Shown here in pieces: positions 6,611 through 13,612 of a DNA stretch of 45,608 bases. The stretch's first letter is position 1, and each line of letters opens with the position of its first letter. A program made the position numbers and the translations under genes. Source of the DNA: a virus. The notes beneath the pieces were generated by a model, which worked only from the letters and a program-made list of their open reading frames with translations, searched no databases and was not told the origin of the DNA. Where the stretch lies: IMG/VR virus record IMGVR_UViG_3300013233_000552, positions 1-45,608 of that record. One strand, written 5' to 3'.

Positions 6611-8524
6611 ATGAGAATCCCCCAAAAAAGAATCACTTTTGATACTGAAACAGCCCTGATTTCGGATGAAAACCCGATCCCGATGCTCACCTGTTTGAGC
6701 TGGTGTGTTGATGGTAAAAGCTGGGGATTGGTTGACCATGCCGAGGCTTGCTCTTTATTCATCGGCTGGCTGCTGGATGATGACGTTTATCTGGTCGGCC
6801 ACAATATCGCTTTTGATGTTCAAGTGATGGTTTTTGAGATTCAGAATCGTTTTACGTTGTCTTTGCTTTGGGCAGATCGGATCTGGGGCTTGGTTTTTGC
6901 AAAATACGATAAAAACCTGATTTTAGACACCCTTTTGATTGAGAAAATAAAAGCCATCGAGACGGGCAAATTGACAAAAAGTGGCCAACAAATGTACAGA
7001 GGAGCTGCATTTAAATTCTCTTTGGCTGCCTGTTTTAAGAAACACACGGGCGAGGACTTGGAGGGCAAATCAACTGTGCGATTGGGCTACGGCAAATTGA
7101 GGGGTGTACCTCTTGATCAATGGTCTGAACTCGAACGTGCTTATGCTTTGAATGACGCCTTGGCCACTGACCACATTTACCAATTAAACTGCCCTGATGG
7201 TTATGAGAATCCCTATCTTTGGGCGGCAACCGCCCGTGGTGCTCTTGGTCTGCATATCACGTCAACAAATGGATTTGCGGTTGATGGAGATGCTTTAAAA
7301 ATACTGGATGAAGAGATCACAACCCTGTATTTGAATTTACAGAAAGAGATCTTAGCCCACGGGTTTTTGAAGAAAACAAAGAAAAAAGGCCTGCCTCATT
7401 TATCCCGTGATCTGAAAAAAATAAAAGCCGCTGTTTCCCAAGCATTTGGTGGGAATCCGCCTCTAACAGACAAAGGCGGGGTGAAAACGGATGCGGAAAC
7501 CCTAAAAATAGCTTCTGAAAAATCCCCTGCTTTGGCCAAAGTGTCAGAGTATGTGAGCCTTGAGAAACTCAAATCGACTTATATTGAAGCCCTGAAAAAA
7601 GGGGTTGATTTTGATATTCATGCCTATTTCAATCCCTTGGTGGGTACTTATCGCACAAGCTGTGGCCGCCCGAACCTGCAAAATATGCCCCGAAAAGAGG
7701 GAATCCGACAATGTTTTGTGCCACGGGATGGGTTTATCTTTTGCTCTTGCGATTATGACACGTTGGAGTTGCGCACTTTGGCACAGGCTTGCATTGACCT
7801 TGTGGGCTTCTCTAAAATGGGGGATGCCCAGAACGAGGGGATCGATCCCCATTTACAGATGGCCGCTCAAGTTTTGCAGATTGATTATTCTGAGGCGCTT
7901 TTGATGAAGAAAAAGGGAGATCCTAAAATTAAAGAAGCCCGCCAATTGGCCAAGGCTGCAAATTTTGGATACCCTGGGGGGGCGGGTGCTGAGTCTTTTC
8001 GTAAAATAGCGAAAAACTATGGAATTGAGATGACCAAAAACCAGGCGCAGGATTTAAAACAGACTTGGTTTAATGCGTGGCCTGAGATGAAATTGTATTT
8101 TGATCATGTTGGTGTGGTCTGCCAAAGCGGCAGCGGCTTCCCCACGATTGAACGGGTGGGGGCTACCCGTGGGGATGTGTTCTTCACTGAAGCATGCAAT
8201 TTCTATTTTCAGGGGCTGGCTGCAATTGGGGCAAAAGAGGCTCTTTATCAAGTTGTGCAGGCGTGTTTGTCTGAAGAAAGCATTTTGTTTGGGTGTAAAG
8301 TTGTGAATTTTATTCATGATGAGGTCATTGTCGAGGTGCCCGAGGCGGCTAAAGAGGCGGATGCTTGCGCCCGTGAAATTAGCCGAATAATGTGTGACGA
8401 GATGCAGAAACTTGTGCCAGATGTTAAAATCGGCGCTGCCCCTGCTTTAATGCTGCGGTGGGAAAAAGGTGCTGAACCTGTTTTTAATGATGAGGGGCTC
8501 TTGATCCCTTGGGAAAGTATGTAG
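6611..8524 (+). CDS. Family A DNA polymerase with 3'-5' exonuclease domain
   Basis: The replicative polymerase, 637 residues from ATG 6611. The N-terminal proofreading domain has exo I FDTET (D11, E13), exo II GHNIAFD (63-69) and exo III YALND (178-182). The polymerase domain has motif A DYDTLELR (381-388), the O-helix R444-x3-K448-x3-F452 followed by GYPGG, and motif C HDE (569-571). Compared with E. coli Pol I, the position of O-helix Tyr766 is a glycine here. No 5' nuclease domain is present, as is usual in phages. A GTG at 6590 could extend the frame but lies inside the terminator hairpin. The ATG has no clear ribosome binding site, and no promoter is seen between terminator and gene, so read-through may limit expression. 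Confidence 0.93.
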   Translation: MRIPQKRITFDTETALISDENPIPMLTCLSWCVDGKSWGLVDHAEACSLFIGWLLDDDVYLVGHNIAFDVQVMVFEIQNRFTLSLLWADRIWGLVFAKYDKNLILDTLLIEKIKAIETGKLTKSGQQMYRGAAFKFSLAACFKKHTGEDLEGKSTVRLGYGKLRGVPLDQWSELERAYALNDALATDHIYQLNCPDGYENPYLWAATARGALGLHITSTNGFAVDGDALKILDEEITTLYLNLQKEILAHGFLKKTKKKGLPHLSRDLKKIKAAVSQAFGGNPPLTDKGGVKTDAETLKIASEKSPALAKVSEYVSLEKLKSTYIEALKKGVDFDIHAYFNPLVGTYRTSCGRPNLQNMPRKEGIRQCFVPRDGFIFCSCDYDTLELRTLAQACIDLVGFSKMGDAQNEGIDPHLQMAAQVLQIDYSEALLMKKKGDPKIKEARQLAKAANFGYPGGAGAESFRKIAKNYGIEMTKNQAQDLKQTWFNAWPEMKLYFDHVGVVCQSGSGFPTIERVGATRGDVFFTEACNFYFQGLAAIGAKEALYQVVQACLSEESILFGCKVVNFIHDEVIVEVPEAAKEADACAREISRIMCDEMQKLVPDVKIGAAPALMLRWEKGAEPVFNDEGLLIPWESM

Positions 8525-8527
8525 AGA

Positions 8528-9109
8528 ATGGAAAATCTTAAACAACATTTTGGCAAATACGACATCATTTATATTGATCCCCCGTGGTCTTATACAAATA
8601 ATAGTAAAAACTCGAATAATAAGGGGGCGGCAGATCATTATGACTTAATGACAGATGCTGATATTAAGGCCATGCCCATTAAAGACCTGTTTCAAGATCC
8701 CAAAAAAGGCGCTTGTTTTGTTTGGGCGACATGCCCGAAGCTAGACCTCGCCATTCATGCCATAGAATCATGGGGATTGCATTATCGTGGCATTGCTCAA
8801 GTTTGGGTAAAAACACGTAAGGATGGCGGAATCATAGGGGCTCAGGGTGTGCCACCAACGGCTGTGAAACCAACAACTGAGCTTCTTTTGCTTGCAACAA
8901 CATGTAAACGTGGGAGGCCTTTTAAACTGCTTTCGTCTAAAATACCGCAAGTGCTTTTACATCCAAGAGGTGGTCATTCTGAGAAGCCCGCTTGTGTGAG
9001 AGATACGATTGTTGAAATTTATGGAGACAGGCCGCGGATTGAGATGTTTTGCCGCCACAATCCTGAAGGATGGGCAGCGTGGGGTAATCAGGTGGGTAAA
9101 TTATGCTAA
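8528..9109 (+). CDS. MT-A70-type adenine-N6 DNA methyltransferase
   Basis: A 193-residue methyltransferase of the MT-A70 type, which transfers a methyl group from S-adenosylmethionine to adenine N6. The catalytic DPPW is at 17-20 in the strand context IIYIDPPWSY. It is followed by the CFVWATCPKLD and HPRGGHSEKP segments typical of phage and plasmid members. It is short and has no visible target-recognition domain. It starts four bases after the polymerase stop and overlaps the RuvC-like gene by seven bases. A role in protecting phage DNA from host restriction is likely but inferred. Confidence 0.88.
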   Translation: MENLKQHFGKYDIIYIDPPWSYTNNSKNSNNKGAADHYDLMTDADIKAMPIKDLFQDPKKGACFVWATCPKLDLAIHAIESWGLHYRGIAQVWVKTRKDGGIIGAQGVPPTAVKPTTELLLLATTCKRGRPFKLLSSKIPQVLLHPRGGHSEKPACVRDTIVEIYGDRPRIEMFCRHNPEGWAAWGNQVGKLC

Positions 9110-9627
9110 AAAAAACCTGTGCGAAACCACGTTTTATAATCGGGTTTGATCCCGCCCTGAATGATGCGGGATGGGCTTTGCTGGAGGATGGCCTATTCAC
9201 AGATGGGGGGATTTTGCGGGGTAAGAAAAGCCAAAACCTTTTTGATCGGGCTTTTAGTGTGCCGCCTCCCCCCCTCCCCCAAGGCACATATGTGTTTTCA
9301 AAGGAGACGGGGCAGATGCCGATTGGTCTTTTCGTGGGCGAGGTGATGGCCATTTACCGCCAAGGCAAAGGCGATCCAAACAAATTGATCCCGCTGATCG
9401 GGGTGACGTTCCAAATTGCCGCCAAGATCAATGCTGACCTCAATTACTTCCCCACGCCCCGAGAATGGAAGGGAAACGTGCCGAAAGAGATCCATAACGA
9501 TCGGGTTTTGTCCAAATTGTCGAGTAAAGAGCGTTTTTCTTTGTCCCAATTGGGCGTACCAAGGGGGAAATTACACAATGTGATCGATGCCGTTGGCTTG
9601 GCAAAGTGGGGCTGGGAGCGGTTTTAA
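9103..9627 (+). CDS. RuvC-like Holliday junction resolvase
   Basis: A 174-residue RNase H-fold nuclease. FIIGFDPALNDAGWALLEDG (11-30) matches the first RuvC strand pair with catalytic D16. A mid-protein glutamate (E80, in GLFVGEVMAIY) and the C-terminal HNVIDAVGLAKWG helix with D162 complete a RuvC-like acidic set. It would cut branched replication or recombination intermediates before packaging. It overlaps the methyltransferase end. A proline run (about 54-59) is an unusual insertion. The next 118 bases contain the third promoter cassette. Confidence 0.8.
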   Translation: MLKKTCAKPRFIIGFDPALNDAGWALLEDGLFTDGGILRGKKSQNLFDRAFSVPPPPLPQGTYVFSKETGQMPIGLFVGEVMAIYRQGKGDPNKLIPLIGVTFQIAAKINADLNYFPTPREWKGNVPKEIHNDRVLSKLSSKERFSLSQLGVPRGKLHNVIDAVGLAKWGWERF

Positions 9628-9666
9628 AATTAAATTGAAAAAAAGTGAAAAAAGCGACTTATATAG

Positions 9667-9695
9667 TTGACAGGGTGTTTCATATATGTTACAAT
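9667..9695 (+). promoter_or_regulatory. Promoter, copy 3 of the repeated cassette
   Basis: TTGACA at 9667-9672, a 17-base spacer containing CATATATGT, TACAAT at 9690-9695. It is preceded by the same A-rich GTGAAAAAAG block as copy 1. It starts the accessory operon at 9746. Confidence 0.8.
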
Positions 9696-9719
9696 GATTA
9701 AAGAGGTAATAACGCCCCC

Positions 9720-9730
9720 GCCGAAGAGGC
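9720..9730 (+). promoter_or_regulatory. Start-proximal leader hairpin, copy 4
   Basis: GCC (9720-9722), loop GAAGA, GGC (9728-9730), 15 bases before the ATG at 9746. The ribosome site here is TTGGAG, unlike the AAAAGAG of copies 1-3, while hairpin and spacing are kept. Confidence 0.55.
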
Positions 9731-9745
9731 AGATTGGAGATCATT

Positions 9746-10111
9746 ATGACCAACATCAACATCACAAGATCCGATTTCGACTTTGCTTATATGGGCGAAG
9801 TCGAGTCTGATGAGATCGCACTGGCAAAGATACGGCCAGATCCTCGAAGTGATGAGATTGGCTATTGGGTCGATCTCCTCACTTCAGGGGATCGAAAGGC
9901 CCACAACCTCAAAGGCCATAAAAAGGCCTTTGTCCGCAAGATCTTCTGGTGTCTTATATCTCGCCTTGGGGCTTATCAAGAGGCAGGGTTTCTTGACAAT
10001 GAGGGCATCGATGATGCCATCGCTTACCTTGCTGACGCCTTCGGCATTTATTGCCAAGGCACAAAAGGCTCTATTTCAAGAGTCAAAGCTAAGGCAAAAG
10101 CTAAATCATAA
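9746..10111 (+). CDS. Hypothetical protein, cassette gene 3
   Basis: A 121-residue protein of unknown family, with acidic N-terminus and a lysine/alanine-rich C-terminal tail (KAKAKAKS). The ATG at 9746 is chosen over an upstream TTG at 9734 because GGAG lies seven bases before it. The central part (WVDLLTSGDRKAH, KAFVRKIFWCLISRL) looks globular and helical. It heads the accessory operon behind promoter copy 3, so it is likely an early, abundant product. No function is assigned. Confidence 0.78.
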   Translation: MTNINITRSDFDFAYMGEVESDEIALAKIRPDPRSDEIGYWVDLLTSGDRKAHNLKGHKKAFVRKIFWCLISRLGAYQEAGFLDNEGIDDAIAYLADAFGIYCQGTKGSISRVKAKAKAKS

Positions 10112-10157
10112 ACCACTTTCGCCCTGAGCATGGCCGTAAACTGCTTGTTTTTTAACC

Positions 10158-10170
10158 GCCCACAGAGGGC
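10158..10170 (+). promoter_or_regulatory. Leader hairpin, divergent copy 5
   Basis: GCCC (10158-10161), loop ACAGA, GGGC (10167-10170), 21 bases before the ATG at 10192. The stem is four base pairs of different sequence and the loop is again five bases. Spacing to the start is longer than in the other copies, so its membership is less certain. Confidence 0.4.
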
Positions 10171-10191
10171 ACACTTGAAGGGATATATATT

Positions 10192-10485
10192 ATGAGAAAA
10201 TTAAGTAAATTCGCAAGAAAAGCAGTCATTAAAGATATCAAAGAGGCCAGGTCTAAAGAGATTAAGGCTGAAAAGGTGGGCTGTGTGTTTTCTGACTACA
10301 GAAGAACCCCCTACATGGGATATCGATACAACAATTGGAGAACTGGATCGAAGCAATCGAAATCCAAGCAGGATGGGCAATGGCCGCAAAGGTTCACGAA
10401 TTGCCAACGCCTACCTATTTCAGTGAGGAATTTGTTAAATCTCGCTCAAGTGGTTTTATTGATGGCCAAGCTGAATACCTCCTGA
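10192..10485 (+). CDS. Small basic protein; C-terminal half probably frameshifted
   Basis: The frame reads 97 residues, with GAAGG as ribosome site. Residues 1-45 are lysine-rich and protein-like; beyond about residue 45 the composition looks like an out-of-frame reading, while the -1 frame becomes protein-like (see 10335-10538). A run of five Cs at 10307-10311 sits at the transition. Either this is a short gene overlapping the next, or one gene is split by a frameshift. No family is recognised. Confidence 0.45.
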   Translation: MRKLSKFARKAVIKDIKEARSKEIKAEKVGCVFSDYRRTPYMGYRYNNWRTGSKQSKSKQDGQWPQRFTNCQRLPISVRNLLNLAQVVLLMAKLNTS

Positions 10486-10538
10486 AAACCCTAAAAACCG
10501 CAATTGAAGTAAATTACCCCGAAAAGAAAGTGAGCTAA
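10335..10538 (+). CDS. Small hypothetical protein, possible second half of the 10192 gene
   Basis: 67 residues from TTG 10335 (the frame is open from 10296 with no ATG), with a credible helical sequence ending EVNYPEKKVS. The stop is one base before the next gene's ATG, which fits a real operon gene. No good ribosome site precedes the TTG. A -1 shift on the C run at 10307-10311 would join it to the 10192 frame and give one protein of about 115 residues ending at 10538. Confidence 0.5.
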   Translation: MENWIEAIEIQAGWAMAAKVHELPTPTYFSEEFVKSRSSGFIDGQAEYLLKTLKTAIEVNYPEKKVS

Positions 10539-10539
10539 A

Positions 10540-11181
10540 ATGCTTAAAAACAACCCCAGAGAAACCCACGCTAAAGATCTGGAAAACGCCCAGATCTTGG
10601 TTAAAGATTCTGGGGATTACCTGGAGGCCATCAAAGAGATGGTCATTGAGAGTGATCCCGAGTACGACTTTGCTTCACAGGTTTTACGTGAAGTGAAAAC
10701 CAAGACCAAAGAAACCAAGGCCATGAAGGATTCGGCCACCAAACCACTGAAACAAGTGGCCAAAACCATTGACGGGTGGTTTAAGCCTGCCCTTGATGCG
10801 ATGAAGGAAGCGGAGGCGGTGATAAAGCGGGGCATGTCGGATTACTTGGTTTTGAAAGAACGAAATCGAGTAAAAGCCATGCAAGAGGCTCAAGCTTTGA
10901 TCGAAGCTGCCAAGAAAACCCCTGCCCCTGAAGCCAAGGAAGCCGCAAAAGAGGCCGCCCGTGATTTGATCGTGGGCTCCCAATCGGATGCCGCATCTGA
11001 AGGCATTTCACAAATCGAGGTTTGGGGTTTTGAGATTATGGATGCTTCCCTTTTGCCTCGTGAATACCTGATGCCCAATGAGGCGGCCATCAAGGCGATG
11101 GTGAAGCTGCAGAAGCAGGATACCCAAATTGCAGGGGTAAAAGTGGTGAAATCCTTTCAAATCAGAGCGAGGACAAGATGA
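10540..11181 (+). CDS. Coiled-coil protein of phage recombination/replication modules
   Basis: 213 residues. The first 150 are almost entirely charged helix (coiled coil likely, about 50-150, with an Ala/Lys/Glu-rich stretch). The C-terminal part (VWGFEIMDASLLPREYLMPNE... IAGVKVVKSF) matches a short domain I recognise from unnamed phage proteins next to recombination genes, where it appears as PREYLMPDE-x-IxAxVK. Function is unknown; DNA- or nuclease-binding is a guess from context. It overlaps the next gene by four bases (ATGA at 11178). Confidence 0.75.
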   Translation: MLKNNPRETHAKDLENAQILVKDSGDYLEAIKEMVIESDPEYDFASQVLREVKTKTKETKAMKDSATKPLKQVAKTIDGWFKPALDAMKEAEAVIKRGMSDYLVLKERNRVKAMQEAQALIEAAKKTPAPEAKEAAKEAARDLIVGSQSDAASEGISQIEVWGFEIMDASLLPREYLMPNEAAIKAMVKLQKQDTQIAGVKVVKSFQIRARTR

Positions 11182-11408
11182 CAAACAGGATGACAAGATT
11201 GGAAAAATTAATCAGGGATCGGCTGGGGGTGCTGGATATGACGGTGCACGCCTTTTGCATAAAGGCCGAGATCCCCCGCACCACCCTTTATCGTGTTTTT
11301 AAAGCTGAGGGGCGGTATTCTATGCACACCCTTCAGCGTATTGCCAAGGCTTTGGGGTGCAAGATTGTGGTGCTTCTGGAGGCTGAGAAGGGCGGTTGTG
11401 ATGGCTGA
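11178..11408 (+). CDS. Small helix-turn-helix DNA-binding protein (Cro/XRE-like)
   Basis: 76 residues. The segment MTVHAFCIKAEIPRTTLYRVFKAEGRYSMHTLQRIAKALGCKI has the helix-turn-helix layout of the XRE/Cro class, with the recognition helix around RTTLYRVFK. It is a candidate transcriptional regulator of the phage. It is the only such regulator seen and could act on the repeated promoters or the late promoter, but no operator can be proven. It is translationally coupled to both neighbours. Confidence 0.75.
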   Translation: MTNRMTRLEKLIRDRLGVLDMTVHAFCIKAEIPRTTLYRVFKAEGRYSMHTLQRIAKALGCKIVVLLEAEKGGCDG

Positions 11409-11598
11409 AACGATGTGTTTCTGGTTCAAAGATGGCCGCAAGGTTTTCAAACGTGGCCGCAATTACTTTTTATACGATCCAAGCCTCAAAGAGGCGCAAT
11501 ACCGAGGTGTTTCTTTGGGCGAGATGGCCAAATTGGAACGTGAGGTTCAAGATGAAATGGTTGAGGATTTAAAGAAAGGTGTGAGGGTGCGGAAATGA
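11401..11598 (+). CDS. Hypothetical small protein
   Basis: 65 residues from ATG 11401, which overlaps the end of the HTH gene by eight bases. A longer upstream reading of the frame would only copy the HTH gene out of frame, so it is not used. It begins MAETMCFWFKDGRKVFKRG, is basic, and ends in a charged helix. No family is recognised. Confidence 0.65.
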   Translation: MAETMCFWFKDGRKVFKRGRNYFLYDPSLKEAQYRGVSLGEMAKLEREVQDEMVEDLKKGVRVRK

Positions 11599-11909
11599 AG
11601 GTAGTTGAGACTGGCGAGAGGGTCGATTTAAGTCTTTTCCACAGGCTTCACAAGTACCACCTCTTGAAAAAGCTTGCGCCTGATGTAATGGCAAGATCTG
11701 AATTTCACGTAAAAAACGGAGGCAGGTTGAGGGCAAACAATTACAGAAACACAAGGATTTATCTGTTTCAAGAGCTTATGGACGCTTTAATGCACTGCCA
11801 TAAATTAGAAATGGAGGGCCTTGCTGATGCGGATGACGAGTGCGTGTTTGAATCACTGTGCCAAATTGCGCTTTGTGTAAAGAATAAATTAGAAGGAGAT
11901 AAAGGGTGA
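11595..11909 (+). CDS. Hypothetical protein, paralog of the next gene
   Basis: 104 residues. Its helical core is clearly related to the following gene: LFQELMDALMHCHKLEME here against LMQELLDAMFYITQKEME there, then DDECVF against DDQCAF. Upstream, KLAPDVMARSEF matches ELALMVKARSDL. The ELMDA motif recalls the metal-binding helix of MazG-like nucleotide pyrophosphohydrolases, but the full acidic set is not visible in this copy. It overlaps both neighbours by four bases. It is probably a diverged duplicate. Confidence 0.7.
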   Translation: MKVVETGERVDLSLFHRLHKYHLLKKLAPDVMARSEFHVKNGGRLRANNYRNTRIYLFQELMDALMHCHKLEMEGLADADDECVFESLCQIALCVKNKLEGDKG

Positions 11910-12307
11910 ACAATGAAAAATTGATCGAGCTGACGGATCTCGATCGGCTGCTGGAGATCGCCACGATTAATCAACCACGCCCGACCAAAAATAACGCCCC
12001 TCCAGTTGATGAACGGCTGATTAGGACTCTCAAGGATAATCAATTGGATGAGCTGGCCTTGATGGTGAAGGCGAGGTCGGATTTGGGGCTTGATCGTTAT
12101 GGGGATCGCTTGAGGCCATTCAATGGGAGGGATGCCTTGGTTGATTTAATGCAAGAATTGCTTGATGCAATGTTTTATATAACACAAAAAGAGATGGAAT
12201 TTAAGGCAGAGGCTGGGGGCGATGGTGAGGATGACCAGTGCGCTTTTAGCCATATTTTACCCGTGTTGATGCGAATGTGTGAAGATTTAAGAAAGGCTAT
12301 GAAATGA
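11906..12307 (+). CDS. MazG-like nucleotide pyrophosphohydrolase-related protein (tentative)
   Basis: 133 residues. The central segment LDRYGDRLRPFNGRDALVDLMQELLDAMFY follows the pattern seen in phage MazG/dATP-dGTP pyrophosphohydrolase-like proteins (RYG-x-L, NGRD, D-x-x-x-ELLDA-x-x-Y), enzymes that hydrolyse (d)NTPs to monophosphates. With thyX, nrdJ and tdk downstream, a role in dNTP pool control is plausible. The N-terminal 50 residues are unassigned. It shares clear similarity with the preceding gene. Function is inferred from a short motif only. Confidence 0.6.
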   Translation: MNNEKLIELTDLDRLLEIATINQPRPTKNNAPPVDERLIRTLKDNQLDELALMVKARSDLGLDRYGDRLRPFNGRDALVDLMQELLDAMFYITQKEMEFKAEAGGDGEDDQCAFSHILPVLMRMCEDLRKAMK

Positions 12308-12507
12308 CAAAAAAAGAAGAAATAGAAGCGTTTATGGGGTGTCTCGGTGATCTACAAAAGGCGGCAGATGCTTTGGAAAAAACACCGATTTTAGAGGGCG
12401 ACACGTTGGCCTTAATTGATAACCAAATTAACTCAATTAGACGATCTCTTGATAATATAAGAATAATAAATAACGATCTAAAGGCATTCATGGAGTTGTT
12501 TAAATGA
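12304..12507 (+). CDS. Hypothetical small helical protein
   Basis: 67 residues, predicted all-helical and acidic, of unknown family. It overlaps its neighbours by four bases on both sides (ATGA at 12304 and 12504), a strong sign of a real co-translated gene. A/T content rises from here to about 15.3 kb compared with the replication genes, suggesting these accessory genes were acquired separately. Confidence 0.65.
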   Translation: MTKKEEIEAFMGCLGDLQKAADALEKTPILEGDTLALIDNQINSIRRSLDNIRIINNDLKAFMELFK

Positions 12508-12911
12508 AAACAAAAAATGATATTGAAAACAAGGTAAATGAGTTATTAAAACAATATGTTCAGCTTGATGATTTTCAGGAGATGTGTGGTAAAACAATAG
12601 ATTTTGTTGACCTAAAATATCTTGATGACGAAATGAAAATAGTGTTTTCTGATAACAGTTATTTAGTGCTGAAGGCAGTAGGGTACGATTGTGGCGGTGA
12701 GCTTATTGTTTCTGATGATAATATCGATGCAGATGACCTTGAGAAATTTGGTTTAATCTCTAGGGAAGAAAGAAACATATACTGTAGAACCATGAGCGAA
12801 AGAAAATCGAAAGAACGCAGAGAGCGTTATGAAAAAGGTCGCATTGAAAACATAAAAGCAACACTGATGATAGCAAAAAAAGAAGGCATAACCCTTGATG
12901 AAGGTGAGTAA
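12504..12911 (+). CDS. Hypothetical protein with basic C-terminal helix
   Basis: 135 residues. The first 90 are acidic and mixed in structure; the last 40 form a strongly charged helix (ERKSKERRERYEKGRIEN). No family is recognised. The start overlaps the preceding gene, and the next begins three bases after its stop. Confidence 0.68.
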   Translation: MKTKNDIENKVNELLKQYVQLDDFQEMCGKTIDFVDLKYLDDEMKIVFSDNSYLVLKAVGYDCGGELIVSDDNIDADDLEKFGLISREERNIYCRTMSERKSKERRERYEKGRIENIKATLMIAKKEGITLDEGE

Positions 12912-12914
12912 ATA

Positions 12915-13601
12915 ATGAGTAAAACAAACATGATGAGGTACTTTTTAGAGGATTACAGTAAGAAAGAGAAGGCGGATTCTTTGTCATATTTGATTGCTTA
13001 TTTACAAGATGAGGAAAATCGTTTTACTGGGTTGGAAGGTCATCTTGTTAGAAATCTAATCCCTCTTATTTCATCCGAAATCAAAAAAATGTTTAAAATC
13101 CCCAAAAAACCGAAAACACTTTTTGAGTGGCTGATGTGTGCTGTAAGTAAAGATGAAGATCGAGAAAACATAACATTTGCCCGCCAGTTTGATGAATATG
13201 CTGTGGCAACTGACGGGTCATGTTTGCACCAAGTTTATGGTGTTCTGCCTGAGTTTAAGGGTAAGAATGCTTTTAAAAGAGGTGTGCCGTTAGATGTTGA
13301 TTTATCTTATCCTGACGTTGAGAGCAGATTTTTATTGATGGGTGATGGTGTTGATTTTTCGACACTGAGCTTCAAGACACTTATTAAGCACGTTGATATC
13401 CCTTTAATGTCAGTGACCATTCAAGATAATCTGTTGACTTTTGATCCAAAAAAGATCATGCCCACCATTAACTTTTTAGAAAGCCAAGGTTGTCCATGTG
13501 TTGTGTCTATTGGCAAAAGCGGAACGTATCCACCGCTGGTTTTCAGCTTTCATGTTGATGGAATTGAGTGTAAATCTGTGGTCATGCAAAAGACCGCTTA
13601 G
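12915..13601 (+). CDS. Possible sliding-clamp-like (beta-clamp fold) protein
   Basis: 228 residues. The segment DEYAVATDGSCLHQVYG resembles the VATDGHRL strand of beta clamps. A YPDV motif follows (about 131-134), and the C-terminus (SVVMQKTA) recalls the IMPM-type end of clamp-like phage proteins that tether polymerases to DNA. It sits with DNA metabolism genes, but the similarity is short and the length is below a normal bacterial clamp (about 370 residues). Treat it as a hypothesis; otherwise it is an unknown protein. Confidence 0.5.
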   Translation: MSKTNMMRYFLEDYSKKEKADSLSYLIAYLQDEENRFTGLEGHLVRNLIPLISSEIKKMFKIPKKPKTLFEWLMCAVSKDEDRENITFARQFDEYAVATDGSCLHQVYGVLPEFKGKNAFKRGVPLDVDLSYPDVESRFLLMGDGVDFSTLSFKTLIKHVDIPLMSVTIQDNLLTFDPKKIMPTINFLESQGCPCVVSIGKSGTYPPLVFSFHVDGIECKSVVMQKTA

Positions 13602-13612
13602 GAGAATAAATA

